Origin: Convivina praedatoris
GTDB taxonomy: Bacteria > Bacillota > Bacilli > Lactobacillales > Lactobacillaceae
Assembly: GCF_933208505.1 (NCBI RefSeq)
Contig: NZ_CAKOEU010000002.1
Length of the DNA stretch: 64,000 nt
Reading direction: 5' to 3' (one strand)
In this document: one piece after another, positions 1-8,100 of the stretch
Numbering within the stretch: position 1 is the stretch's first letter
Layout of the letters: the number at the start of each line of letters is the position of its first letter
Program-made: the position numbers and the translations under genes
The notes under the pieces: model-generated
The model's input: the letters and a program-made list of their open reading frames with translations, nothing else
Told to the model about the DNA's origin: nothing
The model's database searches: none

Positions 1-800
1 CTGATTGGCTGGGGGTATTAGCTGGTTATGTACCACAACCCCATGTCCTTTCGACCCATGAGGTGTCCGGTCTTGATTCTCCACTGACTTTGACTGCTGG
101 TATCATCGGAGCCACAGTTATGCCTCATAACCTTTATTTGCATTCATCTATTTCACAAACACGTAAGGTCAATCATGAAGATCACGAAGAAGTTCGTGAT
201 GCGGTACGCTTGATGACTTGGGATTCTAATATCCAGTTGACTTTGGCCTTTGTAATTAATTCATTGCTTTTGATTTTGGGTGCTGCTTTGTTCTATGGAC
301 ACGGTGCTGATTTGGGATCTTTCGGTGCTATGTATCGTGCTTTGCAAGATAATAGTATTGCTGGGGCAATTGCTTCACCAGTCCTTTCAACTTTGTTTGC
401 GGTTGCTTTGTTGGCTTCTGGTCAAAACTCAACTATTACTGGTACTTTGACTGGTGAAATCGTCATGGAAGGATTCTTACATCTTCGGATTCCAATGTGG
501 CTCCGGCGTGTGGTAACGCGTGGGTTGGCCTTGTTGCCAGTTGTTGCAGCTACAATTTATTATGGTGGAAATGAAGCGGAATTGGACAAATTGTTGACCA
601 ATTCGCAGGTTTTCCTTTCAATCGTATTGCCATTTTCAATGGCACCATTGATTTACTTTACATCTTCAAAAAAGATTATGGGTGAATTTGCTAATCCTAA
701 GTGGGTTACTTGGTTAGGTTGGATTTGTTTTACTGTTTTGACCATTATAAATATTTGGATTGTTTATAATTCAGTTACCGATATTTTTGGTTTGAAATAA
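1..800 (+). CDS. mntH: MntH, Nramp-family divalent metal transporter (3' part)
   Basis: Proton-coupled Mn2+/Fe2+ importer of the inner membrane. The reading frame is open from base 3, so the true start lies before the window; the GTG at 63 is an internal codon. The signature MPHNLYLHSS of transmembrane helix 6, which carries metal-binding residues, is present near position 120, followed by at least five hydrophobic helices to the C-terminus. The DPGN motif of helix 1 would lie outside the window. A uspA-like gene follows after 9 bases, probably in the same transcript. Homology is clear; the preferred metal is inferred from the family. Confidence 0.93.
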   Translation, partial: DWLGVLAGYVPQPHVLSTHEVSGLDSPLTLTAGIIGATVMPHNLYLHSSISQTRKVNHEDHEEVRDAVRLMTWDSNIQLTLAFVINSLLLILGAALFYGHGADLGSFGAMYRALQDNSIAGAIASPVLSTLFAVALLASGQNSTITGTLTGEIVMEGFLHLRIPMWLRRVVTRGLALLPVVAATIYYGGNEAELDKLLTNSQVFLSIVLPFSMAPLIYFTSSKKIMGEFANPKWVTWLGWICFTVLTIINIWIVYNSVTDIFGLK

Positions 801-809
801 GGAGGGGAT

Positions 810-1271
810 ATGGATACATTAAATATGGATATCGAGCCAAAGCGCTTTCAGCGTATTTTGGTAGGTGTTGATGAATCCGAACAAGGTTATTTTGCCTTGA
901 CGAATGCTATTCACCAAGCGCGAGAAGATGATTCTCACTTAATTATTGCTACTATTTTAGAAATGGGTGACCTATCAACGATTGATGCCATGCATTTGGA
1001 TGCAATTAAGGCTAAGCGGGAACAATTAGAAAGCAACTTAGAAAAGTATCGTAAGTATGCTGAAGAGCGTGGGGTTACTAATGTTGAGGTAGTTTTTGAT
1101 GACGGTGCAAAAGCTGGAGAAACTCTAGTTGAAGAAATTGCACCTGAAGTTAAAGCTGACCTAATCGTCGTTGGGGCTCACTCTCATCGTGGATTCTGGC
1201 GGTCAATCGGTTCACAAGCCGCTTACATTGCTCGCAATGCGTCTATTTCAACTTTAATCGTCCGTCAATAA
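810..1271 (+). CDS. Universal stress protein, UspA family
   Basis: Single-domain cytoplasmic Usp protein of 153 residues. The N-terminal strand FQRILVGVDES and the C-terminal nucleotide-binding pattern (GAHSHRGFWRSIGS, then a hydrophobic strand ending LIVRQ) fit the ATP-binding Usp subgroup. A strong ribosome site (ggagggg) sits just before the ATG and the gene starts 9 bases after mntH, so the two are probably co-transcribed. Pairing of mntH with a Usp gene is seen in lactic acid bacteria. The exact cellular role is unknown. A rho-independent terminator follows at once. Confidence 0.9.
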   Translation: MDTLNMDIEPKRFQRILVGVDESEQGYFALTNAIHQAREDDSHLIIATILEMGDLSTIDAMHLDAIKAKREQLESNLEKYRKYAEERGVTNVEVVFDDGAKAGETLVEEIAPEVKADLIVVGAHSHRGFWRSIGSQAAYIARNASISTLIVRQ

Positions 1272-1283
1272 TTGTTTATTATA

Positions 1284-1322
1284 AAAAACATCCCGCCAAT
1301 CGTAACCGGCGGGATGTTTTTT
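1284..1322 (+). terminator. Rho-independent terminator after uspA
   Basis: Thirteen-base-pair stem (aacatcccgcc / ggcgggatgtt core) with a 10-base loop and a T-run. It closes the mntH-uspA transcript. Confidence 0.93.
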
Positions 1323-1369
1323 GCAATTTAAATAAATGGTATAAAAAGAGAATTTTTTCCAAAAATAGA

Positions 1370-1398
1370 TTGACCTAAACTGGAATATTTAGTAAACT
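1370..1398 (+). promoter_or_regulatory. Promoter of tRNA-Leu
   Basis: TTGACC at 1370-1375, a 17-base spacer and TAAACT at 1393-1398, 19 bases before the mature tRNA 5' end. This is a sigma-A-type promoter by inspection. Confidence 0.7.
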
Positions 1399-1417
1399 AA
1401 TGTAGTTGTGATTTGTT

Positions 1418-1501
1418 GCCGCTGTGGCGGAATTGGCAGACGCGCTGGACTCAAAATCCAGTGGTGGTAACACCGTGTGGGTTCGACTCCCACCGGCGGC
1501 A
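1418..1501 (+). tRNA. tRNA-Leu (CAA)
   Basis: An 84-base class II tRNA with a long variable arm. The acceptor stem gccgctg pairs with cggcggc, the discriminator is A, the anticodon loop is ctCAAaa inside a ctgga/tccag stem, and the T-arm carries gttcgactc. CCA is not encoded. It has its own promoter and terminator. Confidence 0.96.
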
Positions 1502-1507
1502 TATCCG

Positions 1508-1546
1508 AAGGCACTCAGTTAATTTATATTAGCTGGGTGCCTTTTT
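1508..1546 (+). terminator. Terminator after tRNA-Leu
   Basis: Imperfect stem aggcactcagtt / agctgggtgcct with a short AT loop followed by ctttttc. Confidence 0.85.
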
Positions 1547-1562
1547 CTATCCTCTGTTACTA

Positions 1563-1892
1563 ATGAATAAAAAACAAGTGCTGATCTGGGCGATTGGCAT
1601 TCTATTAGCACTTATGATGCTAGTTATCAGTCGATACTTAAGCTTCTAGCTAGTCATAATTCCACTGAATATTAAAAGATGTCCAGCTAATTTGATAGTG
1701 ATAAAAAGCTTACTTAAAAATGCTTTTGCTGTGTTTCTTTTTCCCAAGATGGAAGTAACTGTTGCTTTTCCTCCGTTATGTGATTAAATTAGAACCAGTT
1801 AATTTCCGAGTGACGATCAATCCAATCTAAAAGTAGCGGTTAATGGTCGGACAGTGAAAATTAGTGTTAATAATTATTTTTGGGGGACATAA
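1563..1892 (+). pseudogene. Decayed reading frame beginning with a membrane-anchor-like segment
   Basis: The frame starts with ATG at 1563 and gives a 28-residue hydrophobic segment (MNKKQVLIWAIGILLALMM...), then TAG at 1647. The same frame stays open to TAA 1785, has another TAA at 1800, and resumes through SNLKVAVNGRTVKIS to TAA at 1890. Three internal stops in one frame, with protein-like stretches between them, suggest a degenerated secreted or membrane protein gene. There is no convincing ribosome site before the ATG. It could also be chance open sequence; I do not recognise the family. Confidence 0.3.
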
Positions 1893-1893
1893 C

Positions 1894-2039
1894 ATGGAAA
1901 TTGTTGATTTAGACATTGAAATGTTAAACTTTACAATTCAAAGTAACCTAAATGATGCCCAAGTTTGCGTCAACACTATGCATTAATTGCCAATTTGGCT
2001 TATGATTCAGGTTCCAAGAAATGGTTAGTTGAGGAGTAG
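1894..2039 (+). pseudogene. Frameshifted small gene remnant
   Basis: An ATG at 1894 is preceded by a good ribosome site (tggggga). It encodes 30 residues (MEIVDLDIEMLNFTIQSNLN...) ending in TAA at 1984. A different frame continues with LIANLAYDSGSKKWLVEE to TAG at 2037. This looks like one short gene broken by an indel near 1980. The remaining bases up to 2226 are AT-rich and show no gene. Family not recognised. Confidence 0.3.
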
Positions 2040-2226
2040 TGATTCTAATCAAAAGAAGTTGTCTGAATCAGATGATATTTGTTAAGTTGTCTTTATAATG
2101 TCAAATGAATTTATTTTAGAATTTAAGGCATAGATGTATGACTAATATAAAAATAGTAATAAGATTAAAGAAATCAAGAACTTAGTTACGAACTAAAATT
2201 TTTAATGTAAAACAATCATCGACTGT

Positions 2227-3999
2227 CTAAATTAAATGAGCCTCTTGCAATAATTCTTCCAACCAAGTACCTTTGATTTTTTGCATGCCTACTTTTTGAA
2301 CTAATTTTGGAATAGGGAGATCAATCTCTGACAGTTCTTTCTTATCGTTCATATAGTAGAGAGCCTTTAACAGTTCACGAATGTCATAGGTTGAATTAAA
2401 GACCTCTGGGACCGCGCGCTCAAGCTCAAGGAGAGAATAAACGGCCTCCATGGCAGTCCGTACTGAATATTCAGTGGTAAAGACCGTGTCGCGAGATGGA
2501 GATTCTGCAAAATTACCAATAAAGGCTAAGTTTATTGAGCCATTTGGAACCACTGCAGGTCGATCACCAGCGATGCGGGGCATAAAGTAGCTGGTGATGA
2601 ACGGCATATAGACGGGCACAGTGTTGATTGAGTTTTGTTGTGCTAGACGATTAATTTCGCTCTCTGGTACACCAAGATGATATAGGAGCTCTTGGGTAAT
2701 TTCTTCACCAGAACAATCGGTAATTTTTTTATTGATAAAGTTACCACGAGTGTCGGAGTAAAGGCCATAAATCCAAACCGTTGTCTCATTTGGCTTTTGT
2801 TCTTTGAAATGGGGCTGACGATGAACGGCAAAGCTCATCATCCAATTGGAATCAGTGATAGTGATGATGCCACCGGTGTTAACTTTATGATCATGCAAGG
2901 AACGCTTAGTTAGGCGTTCAATGTAGGGGTCAACTTCTGGATTTTTAATGGTAGCCGTTGCTGAAACGAACCAGCTTTTTTCGGGTAGATTTTTGTAAAA
3001 AACGGTTGGGTGGCCAAACTCATCAGATTGAGCAGCCATGTTTTCCCATAGTTGCCAAGAACCGCCGGCCTTGTCAGTTTTAGGCGCTGCGTGTTGATGG
3101 TCACCATAGGTAGTACTTTCAGTGATTGAACCATTTGTAATGAAAACTAAGTCATCAGGTGTTAAAGCAATAGTTTTAGGTTGACCACTAACTACTAATT
3201 GAAGTTCTTTGGCTTGCTTTTGATGTCCCTTTTGTTCAACCAGTACGTTTTTAACCTGAGTATCATATTGGATATTAACATGGTGGTCTTCAAGGTAGGA
3301 TAACAAGGGTTTCACCATTGAATCGTACTGATTGTATTTATTAAATTTTAGGGCAGTGAAATCTGGCAAACCATCAATATGATGAATAAATCGCATCGCA
3401 TAGCGGCGCATTTCAATGACTGAGTGCCACTTTTCAAAGGCAAACATCGTTGCCCAATAAGTCCAGAAGTTACTTTCAAAGAACTCATCAGAGAAATAAT
3501 CCCCGATGGTTTGCTTACCTAGTGATTCTTCAGTGGCCATGATTAATTTGGTTAATTCTTGTGAATGCTTTCCAAGTGTATACTGACCATCATCAGGAAC
3601 TTGATTACCACGATTATAAATTAAGCGGCAGTTGGAAGAGTTAGAATCGTCTTTATCCAGCCAATAAAATTCATCCAAATAAGAGGCGTTGGGTATTTCT
3701 AGAGAGGGAATGGAACGATATAAATCCCATAGGCACTCAAAATGATTTTCCATTTCACGACCGCCACGGGTTACAAAACCAACACCAGGGCGCTCAGTTC
3801 CGTCTAAGGAACCACCAGCTAAGGGAAGTTCTTCTAAAATATGGATGGATGATCCATCCATATGACCATCGCGGATTAAAAAGACGGCCGCTGCTAAACC
3901 GGCAATGCCGGATCCAACAATATAGGCTGATTTTTGCTCAATATTTTCAGGTTTTCTGGGAGTTGCAAAAGCTTCAAAATTACCGCTACCGTAGTGCAT
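2227..3999 (-). CDS. ohyA: Oleate hydratase (FAD-dependent fatty acid double-bond hydratase)
   Basis: Adds water to the cis-9 double bond of oleic or linoleic acid to give 10-hydroxy fatty acids; it acts on free fatty acids at the membrane surface and is tied to fatty acid tolerance. The 590-residue length is normal. The N-terminus has the Rossmann FAD motif GSGIAGLAAA (residues 29-38), and LPLAGGSLDG and FVTRGGREMENHFECLWDLY match the family-specific regions. The ATG at 3999 has aaggaga upstream. It is transcribed alone, from a promoter region holding three related palindromes. A long intact frame and standard codon use argue for a functional gene. Confidence 0.94.
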   Translation of the reverse strand: MHYGSGNFEAFATPRKPENIEQKSAYIVGSGIAGLAAAVFLIRDGHMDGSSIHILEELPLAGGSLDGTERPGVGFVTRGGREMENHFECLWDLYRSIPSLEIPNASYLDEFYWLDKDDSNSSNCRLIYNRGNQVPDDGQYTLGKHSQELTKLIMATEESLGKQTIGDYFSDEFFESNFWTYWATMFAFEKWHSVIEMRRYAMRFIHHIDGLPDFTALKFNKYNQYDSMVKPLLSYLEDHHVNIQYDTQVKNVLVEQKGHQKQAKELQLVVSGQPKTIALTPDDLVFITNGSITESTTYGDHQHAAPKTDKAGGSWQLWENMAAQSDEFGHPTVFYKNLPEKSWFVSATATIKNPEVDPYIERLTKRSLHDHKVNTGGIITITDSNWMMSFAVHRQPHFKEQKPNETTVWIYGLYSDTRGNFINKKITDCSGEEITQELLYHLGVPESEINRLAQQNSINTVPVYMPFITSYFMPRIAGDRPAVVPNGSINLAFIGNFAESPSRDTVFTTEYSVRTAMEAVYSLLELERAVPEVFNSTYDIRELLKALYYMNDKKELSEIDLPIPKLVQKVGMQKIKGTWLEELLQEAHLI

Positions 4000-4044
4000 G
4001 TTTTTCTCCTTATTTTTTAAAAACTACTAAGTATTGGACTATAT

Positions 4045-4093
4045 AAACACTGTTCGTTTTTAAAACACTGTTTATATACCAGTACAGTGTACT
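4045..4093 (-). promoter_or_regulatory. Triple ACASTGT palindrome array upstream of oleate hydratase
   Basis: Three related odd palindromes lie in the ohyA promoter region: AAACACTGTT at 4045-4054, AAACACTGTTT at 4063-4073 and AGTACAGTGTACT at 4081-4093. Each is centred on ACA-S-TGT and the cores are 18-19 bases apart. The layout suggests a dimeric repressor, such as a TetR-type fatty acid sensor. No regulator gene lies next to it. The binding protein is inferred, not identified. Confidence 0.5.
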
Positions 4094-4124
4094 ACTTTTT
4101 GATAAAAATTTAAATATTCACAAA

Positions 4125-4162
4125 AAAAGTTCCCTGGGCATCTTCTGCTACAGAGAACTTTT
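4125..4162 (-). terminator. Terminator of the lemA operon
   Basis: Read leftward, aaaagttctctg pairs with cagggaactttt around a 14-base loop, followed by a T-run. It lies directly after the lemA stop codon. Confidence 0.8.
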
Positions 4163-4167
4163 AAAAA

Positions 4168-4803
4168 TTATTTACTAAAATCAACCACTGGATTACTTTG
4201 GGCGGCTGCATCGGCTTCAAAATACTTTAACTTTTGATGATTGGTCATTCCAGCTACTACTGAACTGGGGAAAGATACGACTTTGTCGTTGTAAGCACGA
4301 ACAGCCTTATTGTACTTAAGGCGTTGATAGGTTACTCGGTTATCGGCACCCTCAATTTGAGACATTAGCGTGCTAACTTGATCACCGGACTTTAGGTTGG
4401 GGTAGTTTTCATTGATGGCTGATACCATTACGTTTAACGCCCGCTCTTGACCTTCCATAGCGGTGGTCTTTTGGTCCTGACTGTTAGCGTTTTGGTAGTT
4501 GCTTTTTGCCTGGTTGTACTGGGTACGAGCTTCAGCAATTTTGCCATAGACGGCACTTTCCTGAGCTTGACTTCCCTTAATGGCATTTACTAAATTAGGA
4601 ATCAAATCGGCTCGATTTTGGAGGGCCGTTTGCACAGAACCGGTGGCTTCATCAACGTCTTGCTGAGAACGATTCAGCCCGTTGGAAGAACCAATAAATG
4701 ATGCTAGTAAAATGATCAAAACTAGGCCAATAATGGCACTGATAATCACCGACTTCTTTTTGTAAAAGGGTTGAGAGTTGTTAATTACGTTCATAAAATT
4801 CAC
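4168..4803 (-). CDS. lemA: LemA family protein
   Basis: A 211-residue LemA-like protein: a short cytoplasmic tail, one transmembrane helix at about residues 17-41, then an extracytoplasmic helical domain with the family signatures ALQNRADLIPNLVNAIKG and YNKAVRAYNDKVVSFPSSVVAGM. Its molecular function is not established; LemA proteins are often next to htpX or TPM-domain genes, and here a TPM gene lies 21 bases upstream in the same direction. It is the last gene of a minus-strand run that ends at a terminator. A ribosome site (aggtg) precedes the ATG. Confidence 0.92.
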   Translation of the reverse strand: MNFMNVINNSQPFYKKKSVIISAIIGLVLIILLASFIGSSNGLNRSQQDVDEATGSVQTALQNRADLIPNLVNAIKGSQAQESAVYGKIAEARTQYNQAKSNYQNANSQDQKTTAMEGQERALNVMVSAINENYPNLKSGDQVSTLMSQIEGADNRVTYQRLKYNKAVRAYNDKVVSFPSSVVAGMTNHQKLKYFEADAAAQSNPVVDFSK

Positions 4804-4824
4804 CTTTCAAAATGAGTATTAAAT

Positions 4825-5706
4825 TTAAAAATCAGAACCACCGCCGCCAAAGTCGCCACCGCCACCGGAATCGGTGAAATTATCACTACCACCAAAGTCA
4901 CTGGAGTTGCTGTCTGACCAAGAATCGTGTCGATTACCACTACCAGAATTTAGTAGGGAACCTAACAGCAGCCACTGCCACCATGATGACTGGCCATCAA
5001 CGGAAGCATAGCTATTATGAGCGTAATTTTTGTTACGCCGCATTAGCTTGCTAATGAAAAAAATAGATAGGAGGGGGAAAAGTACTACAAAGAGCAGCAC
5101 CCACCCAAGGCCTAGTCCTTTAGCAGGACTATTTTTTGCCTTAATTTGACCATCGGTGGGAATATTTTGGCAAACTTCATCAAATAATTTTATCAAACCC
5201 TGGTTAATCTGAGTATTATCACTGGATTTAAGCTGGCTACGATTTTCATTTAACAATTGATTTATTTTACCATCTGGTAAATTCGATTCAATTCCTGTAC
5301 CAGTAGCCACCCGTACATTGTTTTGACCATTATTTTTAGCAAAAACGATTAAAACACCATTATCTTGACCCTTTTTACCAGCCTGCCAAACCTGGCGTAA
5401 GGTTAGTTCATTGGTGAAACTTTTCATATCCATACCATCAGTATTATTTACTGTGATGACTACCACTTGTGGTTGTGACTTGGTGGCCTGAAAACGCTTG
5501 GCTTGGTCAATGATATGTTCCTTACTACTAGTAGTTAAGATATTGGCGTAATCGTTGACTACGTAGGATTGTTCTGGCTTTAAGGTATCTGGGTTTTCTG
5601 CTCGGGCGATGGGATTGGCTATGTAGGCAACCAATCCAAGTAACGCACTTAGGCTGATGATTAGTATCAGCCGGATGCTACTATTATTAATTTTAATAGA
5701 TGACAT
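4825..5706 (-). CDS. TPM-domain membrane protein (YgcG-like)
   Basis: A 293-residue protein. A signal peptide or anchor (residues about 10-35) is followed by a TPM domain (YVVNDYANILTTSSKEHI..., residues 47-185), a second transmembrane helix near 200-218 and a glycine-rich tail (GGGGDFGGGGSDF). This is the usual build of YgcG-type proteins found with LemA. TPM domains in other organisms have been linked to phosphatase or photosystem-repair roles, but function in this family is open. It lies between lemA and the DUF915 hydrolase in one transcription direction with short gaps. Confidence 0.88.
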   Translation of the reverse strand: MSSIKINNSSIRLILIISLSALLGLVAYIANPIARAENPDTLKPEQSYVVNDYANILTTSSKEHIIDQAKRFQATKSQPQVVVITVNNTDGMDMKSFTNELTLRQVWQAGKKGQDNGVLIVFAKNNGQNNVRVATGTGIESNLPDGKINQLLNENRSQLKSSDNTQINQGLIKLFDEVCQNIPTDGQIKAKNSPAKGLGLGWVLLFVVLFPLLSIFFISKLMRRNKNYAHNSYASVDGQSSWWQWLLLGSLLNSGSGNRHDSWSDSNSSDFGGSDNFTDSGGGGDFGGGGSDF

Positions 5707-5736
5707 TTGACCTCCTATTCTGCCGATGCTTGCCTA

Positions 5737-6591
5737 TTACTTATCGGCGCGCCGTGAACGGTTGTCATTACTTTTATTATTTAAAATATACTCCTGAATT
5801 AATTGTACAACTTCAGGATTTTCAGGGAGATTGGAATGTTCGGCATTATCACCGGAAACGGTAATTTGAGTATACTTTTTAACTTGTTTTTGGAAAATGT
5901 ATTTTCCAGAAAGGACGCTTTGAACTGGCACAATCCCATCGTCGCTATAGTCTTCACTACCGGCAACCGAGTAAACGGTTAAGTCAGTTGGTAAATTATC
6001 ACTATTATCCATCAAATCCGTCAGCATGGCAGTTTGTTTGGTGGTAGAAGATTCAGAGAAATTATAGGGTGTACCCAAAGTCATCAAAGTTTTAATGTGG
6101 AAATCGTTAATATTGTAATAATTTTCCAAGTATTCAGTCCAATCGAGACCGCCGTTAGAATGACCAATCGCTGAGAAATCACGGAAATGATAGGTTTGTT
6201 GCAAAGCATTCATCGCTGAAGAAAGCCATTTAGCTTGACGTTTGATATTGTCATAACTATCGGAGTTATCTTCAAAGCCAATTACAATAAAAGGCTGCCG
6301 ATTATTGGTTGCTAATTTACCACTATATGTATAGGAACCATCTTTATTCACTTGGAGTTTTAAAACTGGTGTTGCTGGGGTACCTTTACTTTGTTTATTG
6401 ATCGAAGTAAACATGTCGTCAAATCGATTAATGGTCGCACTTGAACCAGGAATGAAGATGACCGGTGAAATTCTGGCCGTTTGGATAGCGTGGTCGTTGT
6501 GGTGTTGTTTGGTCATCCAAATTGAACTAAAAATACCAATCACAATTAATAATATAGTACTGAGGCCTAGAATGATTTTACTGGTCCGCAC
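5737..6591 (-). CDS. Alpha/beta hydrolase, DUF915 family, membrane-anchored
   Basis: A 284-residue hydrolase with an N-terminal signal anchor (residues 6-26). The mature part is an alpha/beta hydrolase: VIFIPGSSATINRFDDM near the first strand, nucleophile elbow GHSNGG near residues 143-148, and a likely late Asp and His in SDDGIVPVQS and AEHSNLPENP. DUF915 members of lactic acid bacteria are predicted surface hydrolases with unknown natural substrates. It abuts the EIIC-like gene (2 bases) and precedes the TPM gene, so it is probably part of that operon. Confidence 0.85.
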   Translation of the reverse strand: MRTSKIILGLSTILLIVIGIFSSIWMTKQHHNDHAIQTARISPVIFIPGSSATINRFDDMFTSINKQSKGTPATPVLKLQVNKDGSYTYSGKLATNNRQPFIVIGFEDNSDSYDNIKRQAKWLSSAMNALQQTYHFRDFSAIGHSNGGLDWTEYLENYYNINDFHIKTLMTLGTPYNFSESSTTKQTAMLTDLMDNSDNLPTDLTVYSVAGSEDYSDDGIVPVQSVLSGKYIFQKQVKKYTQITVSGDNAEHSNLPENPEVVQLIQEYILNNKSNDNRSRRADK

Positions 6592-6593
6592 GG

Positions 6594-7595
6594 TCAGTCA
6601 ACCTCCTTAGTCACGTATTTTAGAAATGGTCGATATATAGATAAGTTAATCGCAAAGACTAGCAAGACTGCTAGTAAACTAGGCCAATGATTTTGGCTGG
6701 CTAAGAAGCCTAATAAAAGTCGTGGTGAATTTATTGGTACGTTAAAAATTGAAGGTTTTAGGATGTTTAATTTAATGGCAGTAAAACCAATCAGGCTTCC
6801 TATTGTTGAAGATAAAATCATCGGTACTAGCATGATCGGCCGCAAAATTATTGGTAAGCCAAATAATAGGAGCTGATTATTGTTAAATATACTTGGAATA
6901 ATTGAAAACCAGCCTAATTTTTGGTACTTTTTTCGCTGATTAAATAGCAGCCAAATACTGATAACTAAGGTACTACCGGCACCACCTAAGTATGAGAAAG
7001 TTCCAAAAACACTGTATAGATTTTCTGGGTAGGGGATTGTCGCATTGACTGATTGATAGATGGCATTTAAATTTGTTGAAACTGGAGTTAAATCCGTCAT
7101 ATTGTTATAAATTTCAGTCGGAATACTAATTCCCAGCCAGGGCAAAATAGGTAATAAGAGTGCAACTAACATAATGCCAAAGAAGTGTACGAAGAAGCTA
7201 GATGAGAAAAAATCCAGATAGGAACCTTGTAAAGCCTGCAATGGCAAGGCCATGTTAATACCTATTGTCAATAAAATAATTAAAGCTGCCCAAACTAAGT
7301 GAATGTAGCCATAGGGAGCTATTTTTTTATGGAATAAATGATCTAACCAATAGTAACTTTCACTGATTAAAATAATAGTAATAAAAAAGATAATGAAATG
7401 AATAGTCGGGCGTGACTGCCACTGGAAATTTAAGATAATGAGCAAAAAGGAGATGCTGAAGTTAATAATCAGAGGGAAAGTCGGATCGGTGACGCCTTTG
7501 ATAGTTAAGTAATTTTTAGTAATTGCAATTGTTAAAATTAAAATGACACAGTAGTCCAAACTATTGGAAATGGCCGTAATAATTTGCGGATCCAC
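6594..7595 (-). CDS. PTS EIIC-like membrane permease, N-terminus irregular
   Basis: From the GTG at 7595 the gene encodes 333 residues with many transmembrane segments. The C-terminal half (GTFSYLGGAGSTLV, PSIFNNNQLLLFGLPIILRPIMLVP) matches the sugar-binding region of lactose/cellobiose EIIC permeases. However, the frame is open upstream to a TGA at 7811, and the extra 71 or so codons (including FDRRLIHTKIIQSLYQSFRES) look like a real EIIC N-terminus. No ATG, GTG or TTG occurs in that stretch. A ribosome site (gaggtg) lies 7 bases before an ATC codon at 7802. The gene is therefore either started at a rare codon, shortened, or broken by a frameshift. No EIIA or EIIB gene is nearby. Confidence 0.6.
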   Translation of the reverse strand: MDPQIITAISNSLDYCVILILTIAITKNYLTIKGVTDPTFPLIINFSISFLLIILNFQWQSRPTIHFIIFFITIILISESYYWLDHLFHKKIAPYGYIHLVWAALIILLTIGINMALPLQALQGSYLDFFSSSFFVHFFGIMLVALLLPILPWLGISIPTEIYNNMTDLTPVSTNLNAIYQSVNATIPYPENLYSVFGTFSYLGGAGSTLVISIWLLFNQRKKYQKLGWFSIIPSIFNNNQLLLFGLPIILRPIMLVPMILSSTIGSLIGFTAIKLNILKPSIFNVPINSPRLLLGFLASQNHWPSLLAVLLVFAINLSIYRPFLKYVTKEVD

Positions 7596-7834
7596 TAAAT
7601 GAGAGGGCTTATAATTAAAAATTGTGGGGAATAGGCTACCAGGATTTAAAAATAAACGATCGAATAGCCGAAAATAAACAGCTAAGGATATAACCGGTAG
7701 GCTTTCTCGAAAACTTTGATATAAGCTTTGGATAATTTTGGTATGTATTAAACGTCGATCGAAGTTTAAAAAGACGGAAGTAATTTTATTCAGTATTTTG
7801 ATTTTGGTTCACCTCAAAGTCTCAGTTACTGTCG

Positions 7835-7863
7835 TTAACATGTTTCAAAGCATATGATACAAT
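7835..7863 (+). promoter_or_regulatory. Promoter of the dlt operon
   Basis: TTAACA at 7835-7840, a 17-base spacer and TACAAT at 7858-7863 with an upstream TG (extended -10). Predicted transcription start near 7870 leaves a leader of about 75 bases before dltX. Confidence 0.7.
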
Positions 7864-7944
7864 ATGTTGAATAATCTAATTCAGATATTATTAAGCACGT
7901 TGGTGATTATACACTATCTATACTGCGTGCGGGGAGATTACCTC

Positions 7945-8085
7945 ATGTTCAAACATTTTTTGCAGCGACCCGTTACAATTTTTGTCCTGCGCACGATTTT
8001 TTATTTTTTCATTATTTTGGCCTTAATTTATCTTTATAGTTATTCCGGTGTAACCGGCGGTCACTTTATTTATAACGAATTTTAA
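7945..8085 (+). CDS. dltX: DltX, small membrane protein of the D-alanylation operon
   Basis: A 46-residue single-span protein (MFKHFLQRPVTIFVLRTIFY...) ending in FIYNEF, the conserved C-terminal motif of DltX, which is thought to contact DltB or DltC-loaded intermediates and is needed for D-alanylation in several Firmicutes. The ATG at 7945 is chosen because ggggag lies at proper spacing; a longer in-frame TTG at 7864 has no ribosome site and would add an improbable leader. dltA follows after 15 bases. Confidence 0.9.
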   Translation: MFKHFLQRPVTIFVLRTIFYFFIILALIYLYSYSGVTGGHFIYNEF

Positions 8086-8100
8086 TGGGGAGCTTCATTC

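Noticed and set aside
7834..7850. CiaR box in the dlt promoter
   Set aside because: GTTAAC-N5-TCAAAG has two or more mismatches in one half and wrong distance (7 bases) to the -10 box.
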